DNA from: Procambarus clarkii
Taxonomy: Eukaryota; Arthropoda; Malacostraca; Decapoda; Cambaridae
Length of the DNA stretch: 64,000 nt
Assembly: GCF_040958095.1 (NCBI RefSeq)
Contig: NC_091181.1
Location: 23,627,026 to 23,691,025 of the forward strand
Direction: 5' to 3'
Shown in pieces: positions 12,621-26,900 of this stretch (its first letter is position 1; each line of letters begins with the position of its first letter). The position numbers and the translations under genes are program-made. The notes under the pieces are model-generated. The model saw only the letters and a program-made list of their open reading frames with translations. It ran no database searches and was not told the DNA's origin.

Positions 12621-15600
12621 TATTCATAAGATGTACCTGGTTGATACCTGGTTGATGGGGTTCTGGGAGTTCTTCTACTCCCCAAGCCCGGCCCGAGGCC
12701 AGGCTCGACTTGTGAGAGTTTGGTCCACCAGGCTGTTGCTTGGAGCGGCCCGCAGGGCCACGTACCCACCACAGCCCGGCTGATCCGGAACTTCTCTTAG
12801 AAAACCGTCCAGTTTTCTCTTGAAGATGTCCACGGTTGTTCCGGCAATATTTCTTATGCTCGCTGGGAGGACGTTGAACAACCGCGGACCTCTGATGTTT
12901 ATACAGTGCTCTCTGATTGTGCCTATGGCACCTCTGCTCCTCACTGGTTCAATCTTGCATTTTCTTCCATATCGTTCACTCCAGTACGTTGTTATTTTAT
13001 TGTGTAGATTTGGGACCTGACCCTCCAGTATTTTCCATGTGTATATTATTTGGTATCTCTCTCGTCTCCTTTCTAGAGAGTACATTTGGAGAGCTTTGAG
13101 ACGATCCCAATAATTTAGGTGTTTTATCTCGTCTATGCGTGCCGTATATGTTCTCTGTATTCCCTCTATTTCAGCAATCTCTCCTGCTCTGAAGGGGGAA
13201 GTGAGTACTGAGCAGTACTCGAGACGGGATAGCACAAGTGACTTGAAGAGTACAACCATTGTGATGGGATCCCTGGATTTGAAAGTTCTCGTAATCCATC
13301 CGATCATTTTTCTGGCTGACGCGATATTTGCTTGGTTATGCTCCCTAAACGTTAGATCGTCGGACATCATTATTCCCAAATCCTTGACATGCTGTTTTTC
13401 TACTATGGGAAGATTCGATTGTGTTTTGTACCCTGTATTATGTTTCAGATCCTCATTTTTGCCGTACCTGAGTACCTGAAATTTATCACTGTTAAACATC
13501 ATGTTATTTTCTGCTGCCCAATCAAAAACTTTGTTGACATCTGCTTGTAGTTTTTCAATGTCTTCAGCAGAGGTAATTTTCATGTTGATTTTTGTGTCAT
13601 CTGCAAAGGACGACACGAAGCTGTGGCGTGTATTTTTGTCTATATCAGATATGAGAATAAGGAACAGTAGCGGTGCAAGGACTGTACCTTGAGGTACAGA
13701 GCTTTTAACATCGCTTGGACTCGATTTTATCTGATTGACTGTTACTCTTTGTGTTCTGTTCGACAGGAAATTGAGTATCCAGCGTCCTACTTTTCCAGTT
13801 ATTCCCATTGACCTCATTTTGTGAGCTATTACCCCATGGTCACATTTGTCGAACGCCTTTGCAAAGTCTGTGTATACAACATCTGCATTTTGCTTTTCTT
13901 CTAGGGCTTCTGTGATTTTGTCATAGTGGTTGAGTAACTGTGACAGACAGGATCTCCCCGCTCTAAATCCATGTTGTCCTGGATTGTACAATTCATTGTT
14001 TTCCATAAAACTAGAAATTTGATTCCTAATCACTCTTTCAAACACTTTTATTATGTGTGATGTTAGTGCAACTGGCCTATAATTTTTTGCCAAGGCTTTA
14101 CTCCCCCCCCTTGTGCAACGGAGCTATATCTGCAGATTTAAGTGCTGCTGGTATCTCCCCTGTATCCAGGCTCTTTCTCCATATTACGCTGAGTGCTCTC
14201 GCTACTGGTACTTTACATTTCTTTATGAATATTGAATTCCATGAGTCAGGCCCAGGAGCTGAGTGCATAGGCATATTATCAATTTCTCTTTCAAAGTCTT
14301 CCGAGTTTGTGATAATATCCGTTATATTATCTGCAGCTTGAATGTCATTCATAAAGAAGCTGTCTCGGTCATCAACTTTCATGTTGTTTATTGGTGTGCT
14401 AAACATAGCCTCATACTGGCTTCTTAGAATTTCACTAATCTCTTTGTTGTCCTCTGTGTACGTACCTTCATTTGTAATTAACGGTCCAATACTGGTCGAG
14501 GTTTTGGATTTTGATTTTGCGTATGTGAAAAAATATTTCGGATTTTTCCTTATCTCTTGTATAGCTTTCTGTTCCAATTCCATTTCCTCAGACTCATATG
14601 ATCGCTTCAACGTTTGTTCTATTTCCTCAATCTCCCTGCTTAGGCTTGTTTTCCTTGCTTGTGATAGTTGTGTCTGCCGAAGCATTTCCGTTATTTTTTC
14701 CTTCTCCTGTACAGTCGTCTCCGTTCTCTTTCTAGAGTGGTCCTCTTCCTGCCCCTCCTCACAGGTACGTGCTTCAAGCAGACCTTGTAAGCTTCAGCTG
14801 TCAGTTGAGCTATTCCCTGTGTGGGAGTTTTGTCGCTTAAGACCGTCTCCCATTGAATGGTTGCAAGGTCTACATTTATTTTTTCCCAGTCAATCCTCTT
14901 ATTGTTGAAATTGAATTGATTGAATATTCCTTCTCGCTTGTTGGGTCTCTTAGACCTACTACCGTTATTTATGCTAGTTCGCACTTCAATGAGCTTATGG
15001 TCTGAGTATGAAGTATCTGAGATTGTGATATCCCTGATTAGTTCATCATTGTTTGTGAATAACAAGTCTAGTGTGTTTTCGTTCCTAGTTGGTTCTGTAA
15101 TCTGTTGATTGAGCGAGAATTTGTCACAGAATCTCAAAAGTTCTCTAACCTGTGGTTGGTTATTTCCCGGGTCATTCCCTGCTATGATATTTGTGTTTGC
15201 CGTTCTCCATCTTAGACTCGGTAAATTGAAATCTCCAAGAAAGATAATATCTGGAGCTGGGTTTGCTAGGTTGTCAAGTATGTTCTCTATTTTGTGCATC
15301 TGCTCTGTGAATTCCTCAATCGTTGTATCTGGCGGTTTATATATTAGAATAATAATTAGGTTTAGTTTCTCTACCTTCATTCCAAGTACCTCTACCACCT
15401 CATTAGTTGAATTTAGTAGTTGTGCATACCAGGTCTTCTTTAATATACAGACCTACTCCTCCATTTGACCTAGTTTTTCTATCACATCTATATAGATTAT
15501 AATTTGGAATCCAGATTTCACCATCCATGTAATCTTTTGTATGAGTTTCCATGAATGCCCCAAATATTGAGTTTGACTCTAATAGAAGGCCATTTATGAA

Positions 15601-15720
15601 CTTAACTTTATTTCTTGACTTTGGCCAGTGTAAGCCAAGTGCTGTAAGCCAAGTGCAGTGTAAGCCAAGTGCATGTAAGCCAGTGCTCTTGCAAAACAAG
15701 AATATTTTGCACATACCAAA
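12621..15720 (-). mobile_element. Non-LTR retrotransposon, nearly full pol, minus strand
   Basis: Order on the minus strand: endonuclease start (15,714-15,403; SIFGAFMETHTKDYMDGEI, GGVGLYIKEDLV), endonuclease rest (15,398-14,691; IFLGDFNLPSLRW, NTLDLLFTNND, SYSDHKLIEV), linker and RT fingers (14,685-14,098), RT palm to end (14,093-12,675; VYTDFAKAFDKCDHGVI, SVPQGTVLAPLLFLILI, SSFADDTKINM, then thumb). Three frame changes at about 15,400, 14,690 and 14,100, the last two in A- and C-runs, break an otherwise complete pol. The 3' end has tandem TACCTGGTTGATACCTGGTTG-like sequence (12,635-12,660). Probably in the broad Jockey/CR1 assemblage; clade uncertain. Confidence 0.9.
15610..15690. repeat. 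Short tandem GTAAGCCAAGTGC repeats
   Basis: Four imperfect copies of GTAAGCCAAGTGC with variable spacers, at the 5' edge of the minus-strand LINE. Confidence 0.7.
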
Positions 15721-16407
15721 ATGCTTTTAACGTTTATATATTCAGGGTTTGTTATTTCTCTAATTACCTTAATAACTGGGAATTATAACTTTACAAATAC
15801 TGAAGCATTGTCATGGGGGTAAATAAACCATATTACGTGAAGATCATTTATGTGCTAATTAAAACAACACTTATAGTAAGAGGACAGTAAATTGGAATGT
15901 TGAGACAATTGTCAAGTAATAATAATATAATAATTAACAGGTTTTAAGAGCCATCTATTGCACATTATTCTATCTATAAATAATCTGAACTAATAATAGA
16001 GCCTAAATAAATAATAATTAAACATCATTCACATCCATCAAGACAAGAAATTAAACGACCAATCAAAATCATATAGGTTACTCCTACACCTCATAATACA
16101 GGCCAATAATGATCATAAATATACTTATCAATTAAACAATATTCAAACTAAGGACTTTACATCAAATTTTTTAAATCACTAATTTAAAAGCAGACATTCT
16201 TTTATATTAATAAATTGTCAGATTAAGGCATTTGTAAACAAATGAAATAAATATTAGTAATTAAGCCTTCGATCAAATACTCCGCATTATAATACAAATT
16301 CTGGAGTCACTCATATATATGCAAAGTTTTGGTTTATAAAATACCAGATATAAGATAATACAAATATCAGAATCAGGCTAATATTATTGCCAGATTCATA
16401 TACAGTA

Positions 16408-16409
<2 letters not shown>
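15721..16409. other. AT-rich intergenic sequence
   Basis: About 690 bp with no ORF, RNA gene or clear repeat that I can identify. Confidence 0.5.

Positions 16410-16478
<69 letters not shown>
16410..16478. repeat. (TA)n microsatellite
   Basis: About 70 bp of TA adjoining a (TTTA)n-like LINE tail. Confidence 0.98.
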
Positions 16479-16488
<10 letters not shown>

Positions 16489-16604
16489 TATGTTTATTCA
16501 GGTAAGGTACATATATACAAGTGATGTTACATTAATGGATTGATATATAGATAGATCTAGTACATACAATGCCTAAAGCCACTATTACGCAATGCGTTTC
16601 GGGC

Positions 16605-16605
<1 letters not shown>
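16479..16605 (-). mobile_element. CR1/L2-like LINE 3' UTR tail, 5'-truncated
   Basis: Minus strand reads GCCCGAAACGCATTGCGTAA, TAGTGGCTTTAGGCATTGTA, then CTTACCTGAATAAACATATT, matching the tail of the intact LINE at 39,160-39,270. Only about 125 bp remain, sandwiched between two TA arrays. The tail repeat here is TTTA rather than CTGAAT. Confidence 0.85.

Positions 16606-16699
<94 letters not shown>
16606..16699. repeat. (TA)n microsatellite
   Basis: About 90 bp of TA, left boundary of the palindrome C repeat units. Confidence 0.98.
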
Positions 16700-16701
<2 letters not shown>

Positions 16702-17437
16702 AACAAGCTTGAATGGTCCCCAGGACAATATGCAACTGAAAACTCACACCCCAGAAGTGACTCGAACCCATACTCCCAGAAGCAACGCAACTGGTATGTA
16801 CAAGACGCCTTAATCCACTTGACCATCACGACCGGACATAATGAGGTGATAGCCTAAGCTATTTGAACCACCCCACCGCCGGCACTCGGATAGTAATCTT
16901 GGGCATAGCATTTTACCAAATCACCTCATTCTTTGGGGCACACGTGAGGAACACAAATGCGAACAAGCCTGAATGGTCCCCAGGACAATATGCAACTGAA
17001 AACTCACACCCCAGAAGTGACTCGAACCCATACTCCCAGAAGCAACGCAACTGGTATGTACAAGACGCCTTAACCCTTGCACTGCTCACCTATTTTCGGC
17101 AAAAACGTCTTGGTGCAATTGTCAAGGACATAATTTTGTTATTTTTACAAATGTTCAGGTAAATTTAATGTCAAAATGTTTCCAAAGTCAACTATTTCCA
17201 TTTCAAAACACAAATAGTAATGAAAACATTAAAAAACATTAAAATATAGCCAAATTAAAAAACAAAAAGCACAACTCTCTGAGCGCCTAAAGGCGCTTTG
17301 CGCAGTGCAGTGGTTAATCCACTTGACCATCACGACCGGACATAATGAGGTGATAGCCTAAGCTATTTGAACCACCCCACCGCCGGCACTCGGATAGTAA
17401 TCTTGGGCATAGCATTTTACCAAATCACCTCATTCTT
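16700..17437 (-). mobile_element. Two tandem 260-bp tRNA-Leu-like SINE units, minus orientation
   Basis: Two copies of a unit whose minus strand begins GTCCGGTCGTGATGGTCAAG. Equivalent points (ACCGGACATAATGAGG) fall at 16,831 and 17,335, i.e. 260 bp apart once the 244-bp insertion at 17,070 is removed. The unit carries an A box (TGGTCAAGTGG), B box (GGTTCGAGTCA) and the long variable arm expected of tRNA-Leu. ORFs across it are shadows. Confidence 0.85.
17074..17313. mobile_element. 240-bp piggyBac-type MITE
   Basis: Starts CCCTTGCACTGC and ends with the reverse complement of CCACTGCACTGC (10 of 12 matching), flanked on both sides by TTAA (17,070-17,073 and 17,314-17,317). The neighbouring uninterrupted unit at 16,807-16,815 reads GCCTTAATCC, the exact empty site. 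TTAA duplication with CC-starting ends is the hallmark of piggyBac-type transposition. No coding capacity. Confidence 0.9.
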
Positions 17438-17528
17438 AATGAATGAGGTGATTTGGTAAAATGCTATGCCCAAGATTGATAATGAGGTTGATAATGAGAT
17501 TGATAATGATAATGATATGCCCAAGATA
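17438..17528. repeat. Rearranged junction between inverted SINE units
   Basis: Begins with a short inverted copy (GAATGAGGTGATTTGGTAAA, mirrored just to the left around 17,437) and continues with degenerate GATAATGAGGTT/GATAATGAT repeats before rejoining the unit at ATAATGAGGTGATAGCC. Looks like a complex strand-switch scar. Confidence 0.75.
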
Positions 17529-17722
17529 TAATGAGGTGATAGCCTAAGCTATTTGAACCACCCCACCGCCGGCACTCGGATAGTAATCTTGGGCATAGCA
17601 TTTTACCAAATCACCTCATTCTTAATGAATGAGGTGATTTGGTAAAATGCTATGCCCAAGATTACTATCCGAGTGCCGGCGGTGGGGTGGTTCAAATAGC
17701 TTAGGCTATCACCTCATTATGT
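17526..17722. repeat. Perfect-looking palindrome centred at about 17,623 (palindrome C)
   Basis: About 95 bp on each side are reverse complements, with only CTTAA-type bases at the centre. Left arm 17,528-17,620 runs ATAATGAGGTGATAGCC to TCACCTCATT; right arm mirrors it to CACCTCATTAT at 17,720. It is the meeting point of minus- and plus-oriented 260-bp units. Confidence 0.93.
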
Positions 17723-18082
17723 CCGGTCGTGATGGTCAAGTGGATTAAGGCGTCTTGTACATACCAGTTGCGTTGCTTCTGGGAGTATGGGTTCGAGTCA
17801 CTTCTGGGGTGTGAGTTTTCAGTTGCATATTGTCCTGGGGACCATTCAGGCTTGTTCGCATTTGTGTTCCTCACGTGTGCCCCAAAGAATGAGGTGATTT
17901 GGTAAAATGCTATGCCCAAGATTACTATCCGAGTGCCGGCGGTGGGGTGGTTCAAATAGCTTAGGCTATCACCTCATTATGTCCGGTCGTGATGGTCAAG
18001 TGGATTAAGGCGTCTTGTACATACCAGTTGCGTTGCTTCTGGGAGTATGGGTTCGAGTCACTTCTGGGGTGTGAGTTTTCAG

Positions 18083-18083
<1 letters not shown>
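17625..18083 (+). mobile_element. Tandem tRNA-Leu-like SINE units, plus orientation
   Basis: Heads start at 17,721 and 17,981 (exactly 260 bp apart). In the first, the A box TGGTCAAGTGG is at 17,733-17,743 and the B box GGTTCGAGTCA at 17,790-17,800, with a tRNA-Leu-like long variable arm between. The second unit is cut by (TA)n at 18,084. These are the mirror partners of the units at 16,700-17,437. Confidence 0.85.
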
Positions 18084-18396
<313 letters not shown>

Positions 18397-18524
18397 GCTT
18401 GCTACTTATATATATATAATTGCCAGATTCATTTATACATATATCGAATTGCTAGATCCATATAAATATAAAACTGCCCGATTCTAGATAATGTAATTAA
18501 CATATTTATGTTAATGTAATTAAC

Positions 18525-19019
<495 letters not shown>

Positions 19020-19189
19020 ATATATATATATATATATATATACAGCATATATATATACTTTATATGAGTTTTATAATTGCCAGTCTCAGGATAATTTAAC
19101 TGCCAGATTCAGGTTAATATAATTGACAGTCAGGCTTTGATACTGTAAGCCATACCTACCTTTTACTTAAACTTAATCATTACAGAATC

Positions 19190-19815
19190 TGAGGCCTTCC
19201 TGATAACTATATTCTATCATATCTTAATGATAGACGCCAATATGTAGCCATTAATGACATAACCCCCCCCCCCCCACATCTCTACTGTAACCGTAGGAGG
19301 GCCACATGGCAGCATCTTAGAACCTCTCCTATTGCTTATATACATCAATGATTTACCAAATGTCTCTAACATCCTTAAACCAATACTATTTGCTGGTGAT
19401 ACTACCTTCATCTATTCAAACTCTAATGCATCACACAATAAGTAATATTGTAAACAACAAATTGAAACAAACTGGATGTGGTTGGATGTCAACCAACAAA
19501 CTAAATATAGAGAAGACCTATTACATTGTATTTGGAAGTAAATTATGAAATGAAATTCACCTTCAAATAGATAATGTCAACATTACTATTAAAAAGATGA
19601 AAAAGTTCCTTGGCCTATACATAAACAAGAGACTAAATTTGAACACTCACATACAGTACACAGGCAAAGTCTCAAACTGTTGGTATATTCTCAAAAATCA
19701 CATATTATATTCCCCACTCTTCTATCCTTTCACTATACTATTCCCTAAGCTATTCCTGTTTAACATAATGATAATGCTAAAGATGATAATGTTTTTTGAG
19801 AAACGTACATAGAAA
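19190..19815 (+). pseudogene. CR1/L2-like LINE RT fragment (left arm)
   Basis: Plus strand carries YLNDRRQYVAIND, then after a C-run GGPHGSILEPLLLLIYINDL (motif B), PILFAGDTTFIYS (motif C with the first Asp changed to Gly), MSTNKLNIEKTYYIVFGSKL and KFLGLYINKRLNLNTHIQY. Stops and frameshifts are present. Corresponds to about residues 670-790 of the intact LINE at 35,932. Mirror at 62,964-63,590. Confidence 0.85.
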
Positions 19816-19829
19816 ATGGGTTACAAGCA

Positions 19830-21055
<1,226 letters not shown>

Positions 21056-23960
21056 CAGAAGGCTACGAAGCACCATCAACTGTGTGGGATATAAAAAAAT
21101 GGTAAATATAACTAAGGATGCCAATTCGAGAACAAAAGTGCATAAGGCAAACAATATCAAAGGTATCTGATTCCTCAAGGATTCTATCAAGGAACAAGTG
21201 ACCACGAGGGACAGTCAGGAAACAAGACACACACGCCTCCTGGAAGTCAGGACATTCTACAAGGATATGCACGACCGTAAGAGGGACAATGCAGTTTGGA
21301 AAATGAAGAGCAGGGCGGCGCTCCATTAAGTGCCTATGAATTAAACATTTATAGCTAATACGTAATCTTATCAGAGCCATTTCTCACCACCAATTATGGT
21401 GATGGGAGGAGGGCCATGGGGACACACTACCTTTAAGAGTATGCAGTTTGTCACGAGTAACAGAAGACCAACAATCCTGCCAATGGGTAAGGATGGAGGA
21501 ATGAATAACTGGGTAGAAGTCAGAATAAGGAACACCTTTAAGGGAGAAGGGGACAAGTGTAGATAGCCTCCTTAGTGACAGAGTCCACATGCTCATTTAA
21601 GGACACACAAATATGGTTGGGAAACTGGCAAAATTCCACTGTCTTAAATCTTTTGGAGGTAAGAAACAGCCAATGTTGAATTTCGACTACAACCGAATGA
21701 ACTGGATTAAAGGGCTGCAGAGCCATGAGGGCACTGTGAGAGTCAACTACAACAATAAAGGAAAATTGACAGCAAGAAAGCTGTTGACAAAGAGCATACA
21801 AAATAGCACAAAGTTCTGCTGTGGAGATGCTAGTCTCTGGATGCAGGTGACACATAGGTGTGGTCAGGAAAAACAACAGAGCAGGCTACACCATCTGCAG
21901 ACTTTGACCCCATCTGTGAAGACGGAAATGGAACGGAAGTGTGAAGAAAAGTGTGCAAGGAAAAGTACGACATAAGCGAGAGTGAGGAGGGTGTTGTAAG
22001 GACTGTGCAATGTAGCAAAGACAGTAGCGATCATGGCGATCCTGTAGATACAGTATGCCTGTTTCATCATACGGGCTTAGGGTAGGAGTCAAATGCAAGG
22101 CACCAGAGCTGAGGTATAACCCATTACGATGCAGAGCATCAAGACAGCATAGAGAAGTAGGAGAGCCAGACGAGTAAGCAAGACAACCATACTTGAGTTT
22201 AGACAGCACGAAGGTGGAGCGTGCTCGTATCAGCTCCCAAGGAAGTATAACTTACCTTAAGTAAATTAAGGACCTTAGAGCATCCAACTCAGAGGTTAGA
22301 GATATGGAGAGACCAAAACAAACGAGTTTCAAAGATTAACTCCATAAGTTTAGCAAAATCTTTGCACAAAAGGGGATTACCATAAAGCGACAAAGGGGGA
22401 TGAAGAACGACCTACTTCCGAGTAAAAGTCATCGCAAAAGTTTTAGTTGTAGAGAACTTGATGCCATGATTGGTAGCCCAGGATGACACGGCATCAATCG
22501 CAAGTTGAAGTCGCCGTTGAAGGAAAGGCAAGTCATCACCTTGACAGCAATGGGTAAGATTGTCAACATAGAGAGCTGATGAGATTCCAGAGGGAAGGGA
22601 GTAAAGAAGACCACTGAGGGCAACCAGGAAAATTAGTAAGTGCTCAGAACACTACTGTGGGGTACACCTTCATATTGCCGTAAAGAGGCAGAATGGTACA
22701 AACCATCACTAAAGGAACGATTAGAGCGGAAGCTTCGTAGGAAGAGGAGGAGATTACCACGAATGGAGTTGGGACAAAATATGGTATCTCCAGGTGGTGT
22801 CATATGCCTTTTTCAGGTCAAAAAAAGGACAGCAACAACAGAGGTCTTTGCAGCAAAAGCAGTACATATATAGACCATGTTCACCAAAACATGGAGCATT
22901 TTGCATGACACATGCAAAAGCCAAATTGAGAAGGTAAGTGGTGGCAATAGTGTTCCAAGTACAACATCATAAGGACATTGAACATACGTTCAAAGAGTTT
23001 GCAGACGCAACTCGTGAGGGCAATGGGGCAGATGTCCTTAGCAGCTGTCCCTGGAGACCCTGGTTTCTGAATAGGAAAAACCACCACCTGAAGCCAGTCC
23101 TCAGGGACAGATGATGACTGCCAGATATGGTTAAACAGATTCAGTATATACTGAAACCATGCATTGAGAGAGGTGAAATTCATTAGGAGATGTTTCGCTT
23201 TCTGAGCCCGCTGCCATAGAACCGCAGAGAGTCAGGGCAGACTGGTGTTCGGAGAGAGAGATCATTATAGAGAAGCTGGAGATGCATGCGAAAATCTATA
23301 GGACAAGATTCATGAAGGTGCTTACGAATAAGGAAAGATGGAGGAAGACTAGAACTGGAGCCACCAGTCGAAAGAGAGGAACACAGTTCGGTGGCGATGG
23401 CGACTAACACAGGATCCGCCACAATAGAACCATGGAAATGAAGGACTGGTGAGACATCTGGAACAAACTTACCCGCAATCTTACGGGTTTTCTTCCAGAT
23501 CTGGGGCAGAAGAATATCAGACGTAATGGTGGAGACAAAAGATTTCCAACTCTCACGTTTAACCGTACGGACCGCAGTCACCTTATAAAACAAAAGAAAA
23601 CAGCCGTCTGTCTGCATCTGTCTTTCTTCCAGGCTGCACTCTTACAGAGGACAGTCGAAACACCCAGCATTCCACCTGGGAACGCACTTCCGCATGCCCC
23701 TGAAGGTAGAGCAAGGAATAGAGTGGAGGGCAGCATCTAATATGGTGTGATGAAAAAAGGAGTAGGGCTCGACGATGAGGCAGACAGAAGAGGTCAGAAA
23801 GAGTAGCATGTAGAGTGAATAGATTCCAGTCAGCCTTGACAAACTGCCACCTAGGGAAGGAGAGAGAAGGGTGAAAAGAGAAAAAGGTGACAAGGATGGG
23901 GAAATGGTCACTGTTATGGAGGTCACGAAGAATCCACCACGTGAAATCTAAATAAAGAGA
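21056..23960 (-). pseudogene. RNase H-encoding LINE, copy B (EN end, RT, RNase H)
   Basis: Minus strand order: endonuclease end (HNSDHFPI, about 23,915), linker (KRESWKSFVSTITSDILLPQ), RT fingers (NHIWQSSSVPEDWLQVVVFP), motif A VFFDLKKAYDTTW, motif B read as GVPHSSVL instead of GVPQGSVL, motif C YVDN instead of YVDD, thumb (LSKLKYGCLAYSSGSPT), RNase H (VFTDGV, TAELCAILYAL, VVVDSHSALMAL, EHVDSVTKEA) and a C-terminal Cys/His block (PNCIVPLTVVHILVECPDF). Motif B and C changes make this copy dead. Clade with RNase H, in the I-type group. Mirror at 58,815-61,725. Confidence 0.88.
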
Positions 23961-26900
23961 AGACGAAAAAGAGAGAGGTGGTGATGAAGAAGAGGAACTA
24001 CAGGAGGGGTAAAAGTCAAAGCATGACAAGAGGCGAGAGGAAGGATGTTGCAAGGACCGCGCAAGATATCAAAGACAGTAGCGATCACGGCGATCCTGGA
24101 AAGATAGGAAGGCAATATCAACATATAAGTTGAGGGTGGGAGTCGAACGAAAGGCACCAGAGCTGAGGCGCAACCCAGTACGGTGCAAAGCATCACGACG
24201 GCGAAGAGTAGGAGACGAGTAAGCAGGGCAACCATAATCGAGTTTAGACAGGACGAGAGACGAATGTAAAGAGAGGAGTGTGCGGCTATCAGCTCCCCAA
24301 GAAGTATGGGACAAAACCTTAAGGATGATAAGGGTCTTGGAGCATTCAACTTGGAGGTAAGAGATATGAGGCGACCAAGACAAACGAGTGTCAAAGATTA
24401 ACCCCAAAAGCTTAGCGGACTCCCTGAACACAAGGGGATGACCATAAAGCAAAAGAGGGACAAAGAATGACATGCTTCTGAGTAAAAGTCATAGCACAAG
24501 TCTTAGACATAGAGAACTTGAAGCCATGATCAGTTGCCCAAGATGATATGGCATCAATCACAAGTTGAAGCCACCATTGAAGGAGAGGCGAATCATCATC
24601 CCGACAGCAAAGGGCAAGATCGTCGACATAGAGAGCGAAGAAAACGCCAGAAGGGAGGAAAAAAGACCATTGAGGGCAACTAGAAAAAGAGCAGTGCTCA
24701 GAACACTACCTTGGGGTACACCCTCATATTGCCTAAAAGGGGCAGAGAGAGTGGCACTAAGCCTAACTCGAAAGAAACGAGAGATAAAGCTTTGGAGGAA
24801 GAGAGGGAGATTACCACGAAGGCAAGATGAATGAAGTTGTGACAGAATATGATATCTCCACGTGGTGTCGTAAGCCTTTTCCAGGTCAAAGAAGACGGCA
24901 ACAACAGAGGTCTTCGCAGCAAAAGCAATACAAATATAGACCTCTAATTTTGGCAGGATATGTTGTGCTGCGGCACTTGTGAAAACCAAATTAAGAAGGG
25001 GAGAGGTGGTGAGTGTTCTAAAAACCACATCAGACAAACGTTAAGCATACGTTCAAAAGAGTTTGCAGACAACTCATGAGGGCAATAGGGTGGAAGTCCT
25101 TAGGGAATGTCCCGAGAGACCGTGGAAACATAACAGGGAGGACGGGGAGGACAACGGCATCAAGCCAGTCCTCAGGTACTGAAGACAACTCTTAGACCCG
25201 ATTATACAGACTCAGTAAATACTGAGACATGCACAGATGGAGATGGTGAAGCATCTCATAATGAATGCCATCGGAACCCACTGCCATAGAACCACAGAGG
25301 GACCAGGCAGACTTAAGTTCAGAGAGAAGGGATCGTTATAGGGAAGGCTGAGATGAGTGCAGAAATCTAAAGGACGAGATTCAAGAACAGGCTTATGAAG
25401 AAGGAAAGATTAAGGAAGATGAGAACCAGAGCTAACAGACGAAAAGTGGGAACCCAGTTTGGTCGCAACGTGCAACGGGTCCACCACAAGAGTACCACGG
25501 AGGTGGAGGACCGGCGAGACCTCAGAAGCAAACTTACCCACTATCTTGCGGATACCCCTCCAGATCTGCGGCAGAGTATTTTCGGACGTAATGGTGGAAA
25601 CATAAGACCTCCAACACTCACGTTTACCTGTACAGATGGTCCTACGGACCACTGAACTCGCCTTCCAAAACAAAAGACAAAAATCACCCATCTGCCGGCG
25701 GCGGTGTCTTCCAGGCTGCACGCTTATAGCAGACAGCCCAAGCACAGTCCACATTCCACCAGGGAACGCACTTCCATGTTTCCTGAGAGGTAGAGCGAGG
25801 AAAAGAGTGGAGGGCAGCATTGAAGACGGTGTCATGAAAAAGGAGGAGGGCGCGAGGGAGAAGCAAAATGGAGAGGTCGGAGAGTAGCACAGAGGGTAAA
25901 TTGATGCCAGTCAGCCTCGGCAAACTGCCACCTAGGGAAGGAGAGGGCAGGGTGAAAAGAAAAAGGTAACAAGGATGGGGAAATGGTCACTGCCATGGAA
26001 GTCATCAAGAACCTGCCATGTGAAATTCAAGTACAGAGACAACAAGCAAAGAAAAAATCAAGACAGGAAAGGGAGCAGTCCAAGAGTCCAAATGAGTGGG
26101 CTCATCAGAATTCCTTAGAGACAGGGAAGAAGAGAGGATGAGCGGTTCAAGAAGGCGACCCCGGGTGCTTGTCAGAACATTACCCCAGAGGGTATGTCGA
26201 CAACTGAAATCACCCAGCAGGAGCACAGACTCTGGCAAGGAGTCCACTAGGTGTTTAAGATCGGAAAGAGAAAGGGGCACATTTGGGGGGAGATAAATGG
26301 AACAAACTGTGTACCAATTACGCACAAAGACACGGGCAACAGAACATTGGAGAGGTGATGGAAAAAGTAATGGGATGAAGGGAACATCAGAACGAATCAG
26401 AAGCAGAAAAGTTATTGGCCCCAGCAAAATCTGAAGGGGGGGGGGGGTCAGGGGGAGAGAAAGGAATAATCACGGAAGCGACCAGGATGAGCACCAAGCA
26501 TCGGCTCCTGGAGACGGACACAAAGGAGCGAAAACTGTGAAATCAAAAGTTGGAATTCATGGAAATTGGCGTAATATCCACGAATATTCCATTGAAGAAT
26601 AGACATCGACAAAAAGAGAAAGGACAGGAACAGAGAACAATGAAGAAACAAAGGTTAAAAAGGAACACAGCATGTCAAAGAAGGACAGGAACAGGATCAG
26701 GGTCAGCGAAGTCAGGGATAGGGGGCATGGGTAAACTAAGTAAGGATGGAGGGAAGGGAGTGGGAGGACAGACCAGAGGCAGATGAGCAGGGACCAGAGG
26801 AGGAGGCAACTGAGAGGGACTTTCAAGGACAGCAGGAGGGGCAGAAACCAGGAAGCACACCTCAGCAAGGGCAGCAACCGAGAGGGTAGCGGGGGCCAAA

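Noticed and set aside
14057..14908. Plus-strand ORFs opposite the minus-strand LINE
   Set aside because: Shadows of the RT/EN coding sequence; no motif on the plus strand.
16863..17162. ORFs shared by the 260-bp units (MNHPTAGTRIVILG...)
   Set aside because: They cross the tRNA-like head and are repeated with the unit; no protein family recognised.
17721..17815. Functional tRNA-Leu genes in the 260-bp units
   Set aside because: Boxes are present but acceptor-stem ends do not pair well by eye and the heads continue into repeat body, so SINE-like is the safer call.
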